Assembly: GCA_964440265.1 (NCBI GenBank)
Contig: CAYTRU010000073.1
Span: 1-5,410 of the forward strand
Reading direction: 5' to 3'
Source of the DNA: CAYMUN01 sp964440265
GTDB taxonomy: Bacteria > Patescibacteriota > Saccharimonadia > Saccharimonadales > UBA4665
DNA length: 5,410 nucleotides
The position numbers were made by a program, and so were the translations under genes. Each line of letters starts with the position of its first letter. The first letter of the stretch is position 1. The notes beneath the pieces are model-generated. The model saw nothing but the letters and a program-made list of their open reading frames with translations. It had not been told where the DNA came from and made no database searches. Positions 1-5,073 of the stretch are shown here, piece by piece.

Positions 1-189
1 TCTAAAATATCGGTCTACGCGGAAAGTCGTGCAGAAGCTGACAAAATATTCGCTGGACTTACAGTGGGTGGAACGATTGAAATGCCTATGGATGAAAGTC
101 TATGGGGTACGTATTTCGGGATGTTTAGAGACAAATTTGGTATTGAGTGGACGGTAGAATTCGACCCAAGTGGAGCTGGGCAAGCGTAA
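1..189 (+). CDS. VOC/glyoxalase-like protein, PhnB/YjdN type (3' part only)
   Basis: This is the C-terminal 62 residues of a gene that enters from the left edge; the frame is open from base 1 to the TAA at 187-189. The visible protein runs ISVYAESRAEADKIF, then a glycine and EMPMDES segment, then LWGTYFGMFRDKFGIEWTVEF. The last block (W-G-x-Y-F-G-x-x-x-D-K-F-G-I-x-W) is typical of the end of the PhnB/YjdN branch of the vicinal oxygen chelate superfamily, often annotated as '3-demethylubiquinone-9 3-methyltransferase domain' although most members are not methyltransferases. These are small cytoplasmic beta-alpha-beta-beta-beta proteins, usually about 130-160 residues, so more than half is missing here. 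No substrate can be inferred. The next gene begins 4 nt after the stop, so the two are probably co-transcribed. Family assignment is fairly secure; function is unknown. Confidence 0.8.
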   Translation, partial: SKISVYAESRAEADKIFAGLTVGGTIEMPMDESLWGTYFGMFRDKFGIEWTVEFDPSGAGQA

Positions 190-193
190 TATT

Positions 194-664
194 ATGAAAG
201 AACAAATAAATCCAGCGTTAAAAGAGTTAGCATTTTTAGTGGGCAAGTGGGATATGAAGATATCCAATGCGTCATTTCTACCAGATCTATCAGAGATCAT
301 AGAAAGTACTGCGTCATTTGAATGGTATGAAGATGGGGAATTTCTGGTACTTCGACAAGGGACAAAAGAAACGCCTCATGCAACTTGGCTTATCGGCCAC
401 GACCAGGATTCGCCCAACTACACTGTGCTTTATTTTGATGATCGCCACTTTTCTCGCGTCTATGAAATGAGCTTTGAAAAAGACGTGTGGAAAATATGGC
501 GAAATGCTCCTGGCTTCGTTCAAAGTTTTGAGGGTAAAGTGAGCGAAGACAAAGATACTATTACCGGAGCATGGCGCAAGTCAGCCGACGGTAAGAAATG
601 GGAGCATGATTTTGACCTTACGTACTTCTCGTCAGGTCTAAAGTTATCACCTAAGGCCATATAA
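194..664 (+). CDS. Small beta-rich protein, possibly DUF1579/lipocalin-like; function unknown
   Basis: This encodes 156 residues from ATG 194 to TAA 662-664. I chose ATG 194 over an in-frame GTG at 170 because it falls 4 nt after the upstream stop, it gives a normal N-terminus (MKEQINPALKEL), and GTG 170 would overlap the upstream gene by 20 nt without a ribosome binding site. There is no good Shine-Dalgarno in front of 194 (a GGAG at 172-175 is too far away), so translation is probably coupled to the VOC gene. The sequence begins with a short helix and L-x-x-L-A-F-L-V-G-K-W-D, then alternating polar/hydrophobic strands with many aromatics (FEWYEDGEFLVLRQG, YTVLYFDDRHFSRVYEM, VWKIWRN). The FLVGKW opening followed by a run of strands resembles DUF1579 and related calycin-like barrels. 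There is no signal peptide or membrane segment. The barrel assignment is a guess from pattern; no ligand or reaction can be named. Confidence 0.8.
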   Translation: MKEQINPALKELAFLVGKWDMKISNASFLPDLSEIIESTASFEWYEDGEFLVLRQGTKETPHATWLIGHDQDSPNYTVLYFDDRHFSRVYEMSFEKDVWKIWRNAPGFVQSFEGKVSEDKDTITGAWRKSADGKKWEHDFDLTYFSSGLKLSPKAI

Positions 665-708
665 AGAGATAAAGAAGTGATGGATGCCGCGTCAAATATA
701 AGATTTCT

Positions 709-728
709 AACACTTATTCGGAAGTGTT
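709..728. repeat. Perfect 7-bp inverted repeat upstream of the reductase gene
   Basis: AACACTT (709-715) and AAGTGTT (722-728) are perfect inverted copies around a 6-nt centre (ATTCGG), and the right arm runs into a four-T stretch (727-730). It starts 45 nt after the stop at 662-664 and ends 4 nt before the putative -10 box of the next gene (733-738). It could be a weak intrinsic terminator for the upstream pair (AT-rich stem, short U-tract) or an operator for a dimeric regulator, since it covers the place where the -35 box should be. The sequence alone cannot separate these. Confidence 0.55.
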
Positions 729-732
729 TTGG

Positions 733-745
733 TACGATAAAAGTA
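733..745 (+). promoter_or_regulatory. Putative -10 box giving a leaderless start for the reductase gene
   Basis: TACGAT at 733-738 (5 of 6 to TATAAT) is followed by exactly 6 nt and then the ATG at 745, which is where +1 is expected. No Shine-Dalgarno lies before this ATG. At 17-bp spacing the -35 position (710-715) reads ACACTT, a poor match that lies inside the inverted repeat at 709-728. The call rests mainly on the same geometry being seen at two other genes in the window. Confidence 0.5.
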
Positions 746-1353
746 TGAGAAAAATAGTAGTGCTAAGTTTTATCAGTCTCGACGGTGTCATGCAGGCGCC
801 GGGCGGGCCGGAGGAGGACACTTCGGGCGGGTTTAAATACGGGGGCTGGACTGCTCCACTTTCAGATGAATTTTCCGGCAATATCATGACCGAGCAAATG
901 AGTATGCCGTTTGACTTGCTGCTGGGCCGCAAAACCTACGATATATTTGCTGCGTATTGGCCGAAGCATCCGGAAATTGAGTCTGTAGCTGGTCCATTCA
1001 ACCAGTGTACGAAATACGTGGTTGCTCACGAGCCGATCGAACTTCCCTGGAAAGGCTCCGAGCTCATCACTGGCGACGTAGTGGCCAAGCTCAAAGAACT
1101 CAAACAGCAAGATGGTCCAATGCTACAGGTCCACGGCAGCGGAAACCTCATACAAACGTTGCTCCAGAACGATCTCGTCGACGAACTGTGGCTCAAGATA
1201 TTTCCTGTCACCCTTGGCACAGGCAAGCGTCTATTCGCTAACGGTACACTGCCAGCGGCCTTCGAGCTCACGGAATCTAAAATTACGCCGCTGGGTGTCA
1301 TCTTTGCCAATTACAAAAGAGCTGGCGAGGTTAAGACCGGTTCATTTGCTTGA
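745..1353 (+). CDS. Dihydrofolate reductase family protein (RibD C-terminal-like)
   Basis: This encodes 202 residues ending at TGA 1351-1353. The start is MRKIVVLSFISLDGVMQAPGG at ATG 745. An in-frame GTG at 724 adds seven residues before the conserved first strand and lies inside the inverted repeat, so I reject it. The features are those of the RibD C-terminal/DHFR-like fold, a family of NAD(P)H-dependent reductases: strand plus S-L-D-G at residues 11-14, LLLGRKTYD at 58-66, V-H-G-S-G-N-L at 129-135 (the glycine-rich cofactor loop), L-V-D-E-L at 144-148, and PVTLGTGKRLF at 154-164. Length fits stand-alone YyaP/YwjB-type members, which lack the deaminase half of RibD and are mostly of unknown substrate; they should not be read as true folate-pathway DHFR or riboflavin enzymes. 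It is cytoplasmic. It is probably monocistronic, with its own -10 box. A broken copy of its 3' end lies at 2312-2397. Confidence 0.92.
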   Translation: MRKIVVLSFISLDGVMQAPGGPEEDTSGGFKYGGWTAPLSDEFSGNIMTEQMSMPFDLLLGRKTYDIFAAYWPKHPEIESVAGPFNQCTKYVVAHEPIELPWKGSELITGDVVAKLKELKQQDGPMLQVHGSGNLIQTLLQNDLVDELWLKIFPVTLGTGKRLFANGTLPAAFELTESKITPLGVIFANYKRAGEVKTGSFA

Positions 1354-1360
1354 TATAACT
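1300..1360 (+). repeat. Direct repeat, left copy (3' end of the reductase gene)
   Basis: This stretch covers the last 17 codons of the reductase gene, its stop and 7 nt beyond. Aligned by hand to 2345-2404 it gives 50 identical columns out of 61, with 10 mismatches and one single-base gap. Identity continues past the stop codons in a shared TATAACT (1354-1360 and 2398-2404), so the similarity is nucleotide homology and not only protein conservation. Confidence 0.8.
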
Positions 1361-1658
1361 ATTGCCTGCCAAGCACCCATTTTTGGGAAGGGCTCAGCTG
1401 CTTATCGGTGCGGTGTGGGCAGCCCATCCAACAACAAGGGCGACGTTTTCCTTGCGCAAGCTCCGTAATTGCCCGCGTAATGTGTTTCTTTCTGGTTTCG
1501 GCAGTTTTAACAGATATAGTCCAGCAGATCCACTCATTGCGTGCTAGCGGCGTAATGTTTCCCCAGGCAGCCAAAGCTTTCGGGGAAGAGAGTAGAGCTT
1601 TTTGTAAATCTGTCGGTAAGTTATGCGCTACACCGCCGGCGATCTCTTTTTTGGTCAT
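1359..1658 (-). CDS. YdeI/OmdA-like small protein
   Basis: This minus-strand gene encodes 99 residues, from ATG 1658-1656 to TAG 1361-1359. I chose this ATG because the upstream TTG at 1694 would add YNFRYYTC-type residues and is itself part of a good -35 box. The core reads ALAAWGNITPLARNEWICW, then K-T-A-E-T-R-K-K-H-I-T-R-A-I-T-E-L-A-Q-G, matching the C-terminal helical repeat of the YdeI/OmpD-associated (OmdA, 'bacteriocin-protection') family, where W-I-x-x-A/V-K-x-x-E-T-R-x-x-R/H-I is the signature. Full YdeI proteins are near 200 residues; this short form has only that helical part plus a tail. The tail carries CCWMGCPHR (C75, C76, C80, H82), which may bind a metal. It is predicted cytoplasmic with no membrane span. 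Biological role is poorly known even in the named family. Its stop lies 5 nt from the stop of the convergent reductase gene, leaving no room for a separate terminator. Confidence 0.85.
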   Translation of the reverse strand: MTKKEIAGGVAHNLPTDLQKALLSSPKALAAWGNITPLARNEWICWTISVKTAETRKKHITRAITELAQGKRRPCCWMGCPHRTDKQLSPSQKWVLGRQ

Positions 1659-1664
1659 ACATGT

Positions 1665-1694
1665 ATAGTACCTGAAATTATATTTTTCTATCAA
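1665..1694 (-). promoter_or_regulatory. Putative promoter of the YdeI-like gene (leaderless)
   Basis: Read on the minus strand, TTGATA (1694-1689, 5 of 6 to TTGACA) is followed by an 18-nt spacer and TACTAT (1670-1665, 5 of 6 to TATAAT). Six nt later comes the ATG at 1658. Both boxes are good and +1 is predicted to fall on the start codon, so the message should have no leader. There is no Shine-Dalgarno to suggest otherwise. Confidence 0.65.
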
Positions 1695-1710
1695 CTAAGA
1701 CTTCTTCGGA

Positions 1711-1749
1711 GGGTTTCAACCCACATTTTAAGCTTAATCCCCCTCGAGG
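1711..1749. promoter_or_regulatory. Cluster of short palindromes in the divergent intergenic region
   Basis: Between the divergent YdeI-like and HEAT-like genes lie GGGTT-TC-AACCC (1711-1722), TTAAGCTTAA (1728-1737) and CCTCGAGG (1742-1749). The last two sit around the -35 and spacer of the 1768 promoter. They could be operator half-sites, but each is short and the three are not copies of one another, so this is a weak call. None looks like a terminator because no T-tract follows. Confidence 0.25.
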
Positions 1750-1755
1750 TTTCGT

Positions 1756-1768
1756 TATAATGTAAGCA
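1756..1768 (+). promoter_or_regulatory. Consensus -10 box giving a leaderless start for the HEAT-like gene
   Basis: A perfect TATAAT at 1756-1761 is followed by GTAAGC and then ATG at 1768, so the usual +1 is the A of the start codon. There is no Shine-Dalgarno upstream. The -35 is weak: the best candidate is TTAATC at 1734-1739 (3 of 6, 16-nt spacer). The promoter may depend on an activator or on the strong -10 alone. Confidence 0.65.
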
Positions 1769-2292
1769 TGCAAGAATCTTTCGCAGACATACTAGCTGTT
1801 GGCGGCAAATCAAACTCCCTCGGCAGAGCTCAAGAAGTTATTGAAATTGTGTTGCATGATCAGCCCCTCCTAGAAGAGCTCTACGAATGCTTATTCAATG
1901 AGGATGCGTGGGTGCGCATGCGCGCGGCAGATGGTATAGAAAAGGTTGCCCGGCTTCACCCAAACTGGCTGGAGCCTTATATAGACAGAATTTCTAAAGA
2001 TCTAGCTCCCAGCACCCAGCCATCTATCCAGTGGCACATCGCCCAGATATATGGGGAGGTTACCTTAACAGCAAGCCAAAAACGTTTTGCCATCAACTGG
2101 CTGAAAGGGCTATTGTCTTCACCGCAGGTCGACTGGATAGTGGCAGCTAATTCGATGGATACGTTGGCGCAATTTGTGCGCGACGGATCAGTACCGAAAT
2201 CTCAACTGAGCGCACTGCTCGAGATTCAGTGCCAGCATAAGTCAAAGTCAGTCGTACGGCGTGCCGACAAATTGCTAAGCGAGCTGACGTAG
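1768..2292 (+). CDS. HEAT-like alpha-helical repeat protein, function unknown
   Basis: This encodes 174 residues from ATG 1768 to TAG 2290-2292; the start is fixed by the -10 box six nt upstream. The protein is almost entirely amphipathic helices. One HEAT-like unit is clear around residues 36-65 (L-Y-E-C-L-F-N-E-D-A-W-V-R-M-R-A-A-D-G-I-E-K-V-A), where D-x-x-V-R-x-R-A-A-D-x-x-E-K-V is the usual HEAT second-helix pattern. Less regular helix pairs follow at about 78-97 (PSTQPSIQWHIAQIYGEV), 104-137 and 143-174, the last containing a S-V-V-R-R-A-D-K-L-L-S-E-L echo. HEAT proteins are scaffolds for protein or nucleic-acid binding, and some related ALK-type proteins are DNA glycosylases, but I see no glycosylase signature. 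No signal peptide or membrane span. It is apparently transcribed alone. Partner and role cannot be inferred. Confidence 0.8.
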   Translation: MQESFADILAVGGKSNSLGRAQEVIEIVLHDQPLLEELYECLFNEDAWVRMRAADGIEKVARLHPNWLEPYIDRISKDLAPSTQPSIQWHIAQIYGEVTLTASQKRFAINWLKGLLSSPQVDWIVAANSMDTLAQFVRDGSVPKSQLSALLEIQCQHKSKSVVRRADKLLSELT

Positions 2293-2311
2293 AATTTCTG
2301 TATACTAGACA

Positions 2312-2397
2312 GTAATAGAATTCAAAGCTACACCACTAAGTGTAATCTTCATCAATTACAAAAGAGTCGGCGAGGTTAAAACCGTTCATTTGAGTAG
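2312..2397 (+). pseudogene. Decayed 3' fragment of a second reductase-family gene
   Basis: Reading from 2312 gives V-I-E-F-K-A-T-P-L-S-V-I-F-I-N-Y-K-R-V-G, then E-V-K-T. It aligns with residues 175-198 of the intact reductase (LTESKITPLGVIFANYKRAG, then EVKT). A single G is missing after 2384; restoring it gives G-S-F-E and a TAG at 2395-2397, matching the G-S-F-A-stop end of the intact protein. An in-frame TAG at 2306-2308 and the lack of a start show that nothing upstream survives. Several differences are synonymous (TTT/TTC, AAG/AAA), which suggests the copy diverged under protein selection before it was lost. It begins about 20 nt after the HEAT-like stop. Confidence 0.75.
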
Positions 2398-2404
2398 TAT
2401 AACT
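2345..2404 (+). repeat. Direct repeat, right copy
   Basis: This is the partner of 1300-1360, in the same orientation, with 50 of 61 aligned columns identical. The longest exact blocks are CAATTACAAAAGAG (2352-2365) and GGCGAGGTTAA (2369-2379). The two copies start about 1.04 kb apart and bracket the YdeI-like and HEAT-like genes. Confidence 0.8.
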
Positions 2405-2442
2405 GCAGCAGAGCGGCTCTTGGTTAAATTGGATATAGCTGA

Positions 2443-2472
2443 TTGACAAAACTGCCCTCACTACTTAATAAT
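2443..2472 (+). promoter_or_regulatory. Putative sigma70-type promoter of the GH5 gene
   Basis: A perfect TTGACA (2443-2448) is followed by an 18-nt spacer and AATAAT (2467-2472, 5 of 6 to TATAAT). A start near 2479 would give a leader of about 47 nt before ATG 2526, unlike the leaderless starts elsewhere in the window. In the leader, AAAGG (2503-2507) is 18 nt from the ATG, which is far for a Shine-Dalgarno, and AAAGA (2516-2520) is 5 nt away but a weak match. Confidence 0.6.
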
Positions 2473-2525
2473 AAAGCCCAAAGCACCACAAGCAGTATCA
2501 TCAAAGGTAATTCATAAAGATCACT

Positions 2526-4607
2526 ATGACCAAAAGGAAGAAAAAGCTCATGCCGCCAAAAGATCCAATAACCCCTACCGTAGACCAAGATACTGAACAG
2601 ACAACTAAAACGAACAAACCTGGTCTCCGTATTATGGGGAAACGATTGCCCTATGCCGTTATAAAGGAAAAGCGACTGTCATATATGCATATGGCGGCTT
2701 TCGCGCTGTTTTTCGCCGTTATTGGTACCTCTTTAGTCTTGTTTAGTCATGCTGCTCCATCAATAGTTGCCAGCGTGGAAGCTGAGAATATGACATTGCC
2801 AGCTGGCACCTCTATTACTAGTGATGGCAAGGCCATCCTTATGGCAACTAACGGAGTTGCTACTAGCGCAGCACCAGTCTCTTTTGCTGCGGTGTCCAAC
2901 CAGATTACTGTACGTGCTCAAGGCGTTCAGTGCAATGGTGCGCCGCAAATGGTAGTCAGGGTAGACAATAATCCAGTGCTAACCTCTACCGTTAGTTCAA
3001 CGAGCTGGACTGATTATTCTACACCCGTGAATCTTACTGCTGGAGTACACATGGTGTCGGTTAGTTTTACAAATGACTACACTAAATATAAAGGCAAAGG
3101 AAATTTAGTCTGTTCGCGTGACCTAAATGTCGATAGCTTAACCTTCCTTGGTGCTAACGGCGACACCTCAGCTCCGACAGCAGCATTATTAACTGCTACT
3201 GCGGGTGATCAGCAAGCAGTGCTAAGTTGGACTGCGGCTACTGACAATGTCAGTGTTACCCGCTATGAAGTTTGGAAAGATAATAACTACGTTACTGGCT
3301 TGCTGGGTACTGTGCGCAACTACACCGCCAGCGGTTTAACCAATGGTGTTCCCAGCAATTTCCGGGTAGTTGCGTATGATGATGCCGGTAATTATACGAA
3401 CAGTAACACCGTAAGCGTTACCCCTATGGCAGCTACGACTCCGGTAAGTGCCGGTTGTCCAAGCGGTGTCGTGCCGGCAGCATTTCCATCGCGCCTCAAG
3501 ACAAGTGGACGTACTATCATCGATGAGAACGGCTGTGTCATGCCTAAACTAAAAGGTTTTAGTGTCTATCTAGCGCCCGGCTACACTCATTCTCAAACCG
3601 ATTTTAATGACATGGCCGCGCTGGGTGCCAAGATCAACCGGGCTACCATTCACTGGGATCAATTTGAGCCGACTCAGGGAGTGATTGACCCGAGCGCCAT
3701 AAGCAGTCTTGATCAGCACATCGCTTTTGCCGAGAACGCTCATATGTACACTATGCTCGAACTTCACCTTAATATTGGCAAAGATCCTTCATGGACATCG
3801 GCATATCCCACTGAACTAGAAAAGTACAGCCATTATGGCCAGACCATAACTCAGTATCTGGCCAATCGATACGGTAACCCGGCCAGCCCGCACTACACCA
3901 AGTCTGTAGTCGGTTTCGGTCTGAATGAGCCGCCGATTGAGGATAACACCATTCGCAATGGCAATAACGCCATCCCTTACGTGGAAGGCAAACAGCAGCA
4001 GATGATCAGCTGGATGCGCGGCGCTGGGTATGCCCCTAGCTGGATTGGCTTTGTAGCCGAGGCCTATGCCGGGGCAACTCCAATTTACGATCACAGCTGG
4101 CAAAATGCCAACGCGACCGACGCTTCACCAACTGCCTACAATGCTGTCGGCGGAAACGTCATCTACGATCTACATGATTACATGATGGGTTGTGCAATTC
4201 CGGGGACAGCTACGCTCAGTACTAACCCTAATTGTGACGGCCGTCAATATAACGGACAAAATTATCCGATATACCAGGGTGGCCCACAGATCGGCACTGA
4301 TAAAAACGCCTTCTCGTACGCTTCAACAGCTGTAACACGTAGCCAACTTTTTGCCTACATAAAGCCGTACAAAACCTTCACCACGCAGGCCAACGTGCCA
4401 TTGATGGTCGGCGAGTGGGGCTGGACCGCTGGAAAAACTGACGAACTTACCTACGTTGCTGATCAAAAGGCGGCCTGGGCCGATGCCGGCACCTCTATTG
4501 AAATGTATTGGGACTTTAACTCCACTACCGATACCGGCGTCGACCCATGGGCAGCACACCCAGGGGGAACCTGGCGTCCAAGTGTCACGGCCTGGATGAG
4601 TCCTTGA
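2526..4607 (+). CDS. Membrane-anchored or secreted modular glycoside hydrolase: CBM60-like, Fn3-like, GH5-like
   Basis: This 693-residue protein ends at TGA 4605-4607. Residues 1-54 are a Lys/Arg/Pro-rich cytoplasmic tail; 55-75 form one hydrophobic span ending in SHAAPS, so it is exported and either stays anchored or is cut near residue 78. Residues 82-208 resemble CBM60/CBM36 calcium-dependent xylan-binding modules (VEAENMTLP at 84-92, SWTDYS at 160-165, SVSFTND at 178-184, C-S-R-D-L-N-V-D at 196-203), with C136 and C196 a likely disulfide. Residues 215-301 look like fibronectin type III. Residues 320-693 are a GH5-type barrel: R372, H414 in LELH, N467-E468 in L-N-E-P as acid/base, H550 and Y552 in LHDY, E630 in VGEWGW as nucleophile, and W662. 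All the usual GH5 active-site residues seem present, so it should be active. Two further cysteine pairs (C311/C337, C556/C570) suit an extracellular enzyme. Probable substrates are beta-1,4-glucan, xylan or mannan; the sequence does not decide. It is likely monocistronic. Confidence 0.92.
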   Translation: MTKRKKKLMPPKDPITPTVDQDTEQTTKTNKPGLRIMGKRLPYAVIKEKRLSYMHMAAFALFFAVIGTSLVLFSHAAPSIVASVEAENMTLPAGTSITSDGKAILMATNGVATSAAPVSFAAVSNQITVRAQGVQCNGAPQMVVRVDNNPVLTSTVSSTSWTDYSTPVNLTAGVHMVSVSFTNDYTKYKGKGNLVCSRDLNVDSLTFLGANGDTSAPTAALLTATAGDQQAVLSWTAATDNVSVTRYEVWKDNNYVTGLLGTVRNYTASGLTNGVPSNFRVVAYDDAGNYTNSNTVSVTPMAATTPVSAGCPSGVVPAAFPSRLKTSGRTIIDENGCVMPKLKGFSVYLAPGYTHSQTDFNDMAALGAKINRATIHWDQFEPTQGVIDPSAISSLDQHIAFAENAHMYTMLELHLNIGKDPSWTSAYPTELEKYSHYGQTITQYLANRYGNPASPHYTKSVVGFGLNEPPIEDNTIRNGNNAIPYVEGKQQQMISWMRGAGYAPSWIGFVAEAYAGATPIYDHSWQNANATDASPTAYNAVGGNVIYDLHDYMMGCAIPGTATLSTNPNCDGRQYNGQNYPIYQGGPQIGTDKNAFSYASTAVTRSQLFAYIKPYKTFTTQANVPLMVGEWGWTAGKTDELTYVADQKAAWADAGTSIEMYWDFNSTTDTGVDPWAAHPGGTWRPSVTAWMSP

Positions 4608-4710
4608 TTCCATCACGCTGGTGCTGCCTCAAATAAAAGTAGATTATGTATGTGCTTGGAAACAAAGTTTAGGATTGTTAGGGATCAAAAAAGAAATCAG
4701 TAAAAAACTA

Positions 4711-4714
4711 GGAG
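4711..4714 (+). promoter_or_regulatory. Shine-Dalgarno of the downstream VOC gene
   Basis: GGAG, preceded by A (AGGAG at 4710-4714), lies 7 nt before ATG 4722. It is the only strong, well-spaced Shine-Dalgarno in the window and fixes that start. It shows that leadered translation is used next to the leaderless starts. No convincing promoter was found in the 114-nt gap 4608-4721; TAGGAT at 4670-4675 is a weak -10 candidate without a -35. Confidence 0.8.
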
Positions 4715-4721
4715 TAAGAGT

Positions 4722-5069
4722 ATGGCAGTTACAGGCATAGGCGGCATTATGTTTCGGGCGGAAGATCCAGAAGCGCTTTCGGCTTGGTATAAGGAGCACC
4801 TGGGAATTGACAAGTATAAGTGGGAGCAACACGCGGGTCCGACCGCCTTTGCTCCTTCTGCTAAAGCTACTGAATATTTTGGGAGTATGTCTCAGCAGTT
4901 TATGTTGAACTTCCGAGTAGATGACCTGGACGGTCTACTTACACAGCTTACGGCAGATAAAGTAAAGGTTGTGAAAGAGATTGAGGCATATGCAGGCATG
5001 GGTCGCTTTGCATCAATTGAAGACCCCGAAGGTAATCGCATCGAGCTCTGGGAGCCTGAAGATAAATAG
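4722..5069 (+). CDS. VOC (glyoxalase/bleomycin-resistance/dioxygenase fold) protein
   Basis: This encodes 115 residues from ATG 4722 to TAG 5067-5069. It has the two-module VOC layout: first module GIGGIMFRAEDPEALSAWYKEHLGI (residues 5-29), second module F-M-L-N-F-R-V-D-D-L-D-G-L (60-72) and the family end D-P-E-G-N-R-I-E-L-W-E-P (101-112). E108 in IELW is at the usual last metal-ligand position. The His normally found before the first strand is replaced (G-I-G-G-I), so the classic glyoxalase I metal site is not complete; a different metal set or a binding/resistance role is possible. Length is normal for a single-domain member. It is cytoplasmic. It is unlike the PhnB-type fragment at the left edge and belongs to a different VOC branch. 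The DUF2200 gene follows after 4 nt and is probably in the same operon. Superfamily secure; substrate unknown. Confidence 0.9.
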   Translation: MAVTGIGGIMFRAEDPEALSAWYKEHLGIDKYKWEQHAGPTAFAPSAKATEYFGSMSQQFMLNFRVDDLDGLLTQLTADKVKVVKEIEAYAGMGRFASIEDPEGNRIELWEPEDK

Positions 5070-5073
5070 GCAG

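Noticed and set aside
170..193. GTG at 170 as an earlier start for the gene at 194
   Set aside because: It overlaps the upstream gene by 20 nt, has no Shine-Dalgarno, and adds eight residues with no family support; ATG 194 is 4 nt after the upstream stop.
724..744. GTG at 724 as the reductase start
   Set aside because: It lies in the right arm of the inverted repeat and upstream of the -10 box, and the added residues precede the conserved first beta-strand.
1376..1387. CCCA-TTTT-TGGG hairpin near the convergent stops as a terminator
   Set aside because: Only a 4-bp stem with no following T-tract on either strand, and it is inside the YdeI-like coding sequence.
1112..1468. 118-residue open frame on the plus strand overlapping the reductase and YdeI-like genes
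   Set aside because: It is out of frame with two well-recognised genes, has no family-like sequence and crosses their convergent ends; it is a shadow frame.
2301..2306. TATACT as a -10 box for the region after the HEAT-like gene
   Set aside because: No -35 at a usual distance and no start codon 6 nt downstream; only a decayed gene fragment follows.
2513..2525. CATAAA as a leaderless -10 box for the GH5 gene
   Set aside because: Only 4 of 6 matches, 7 nt from the ATG, no -35; the TTGACA/AATAAT pair at 2443-2472 is much better.
4323..4616. 97-residue minus-strand open frame opposite the GH5 3' end
   Set aside because: It is antisense to the conserved catalytic region including the nucleophile motif, has no start signal, and its composition mirrors the GH5 codons.
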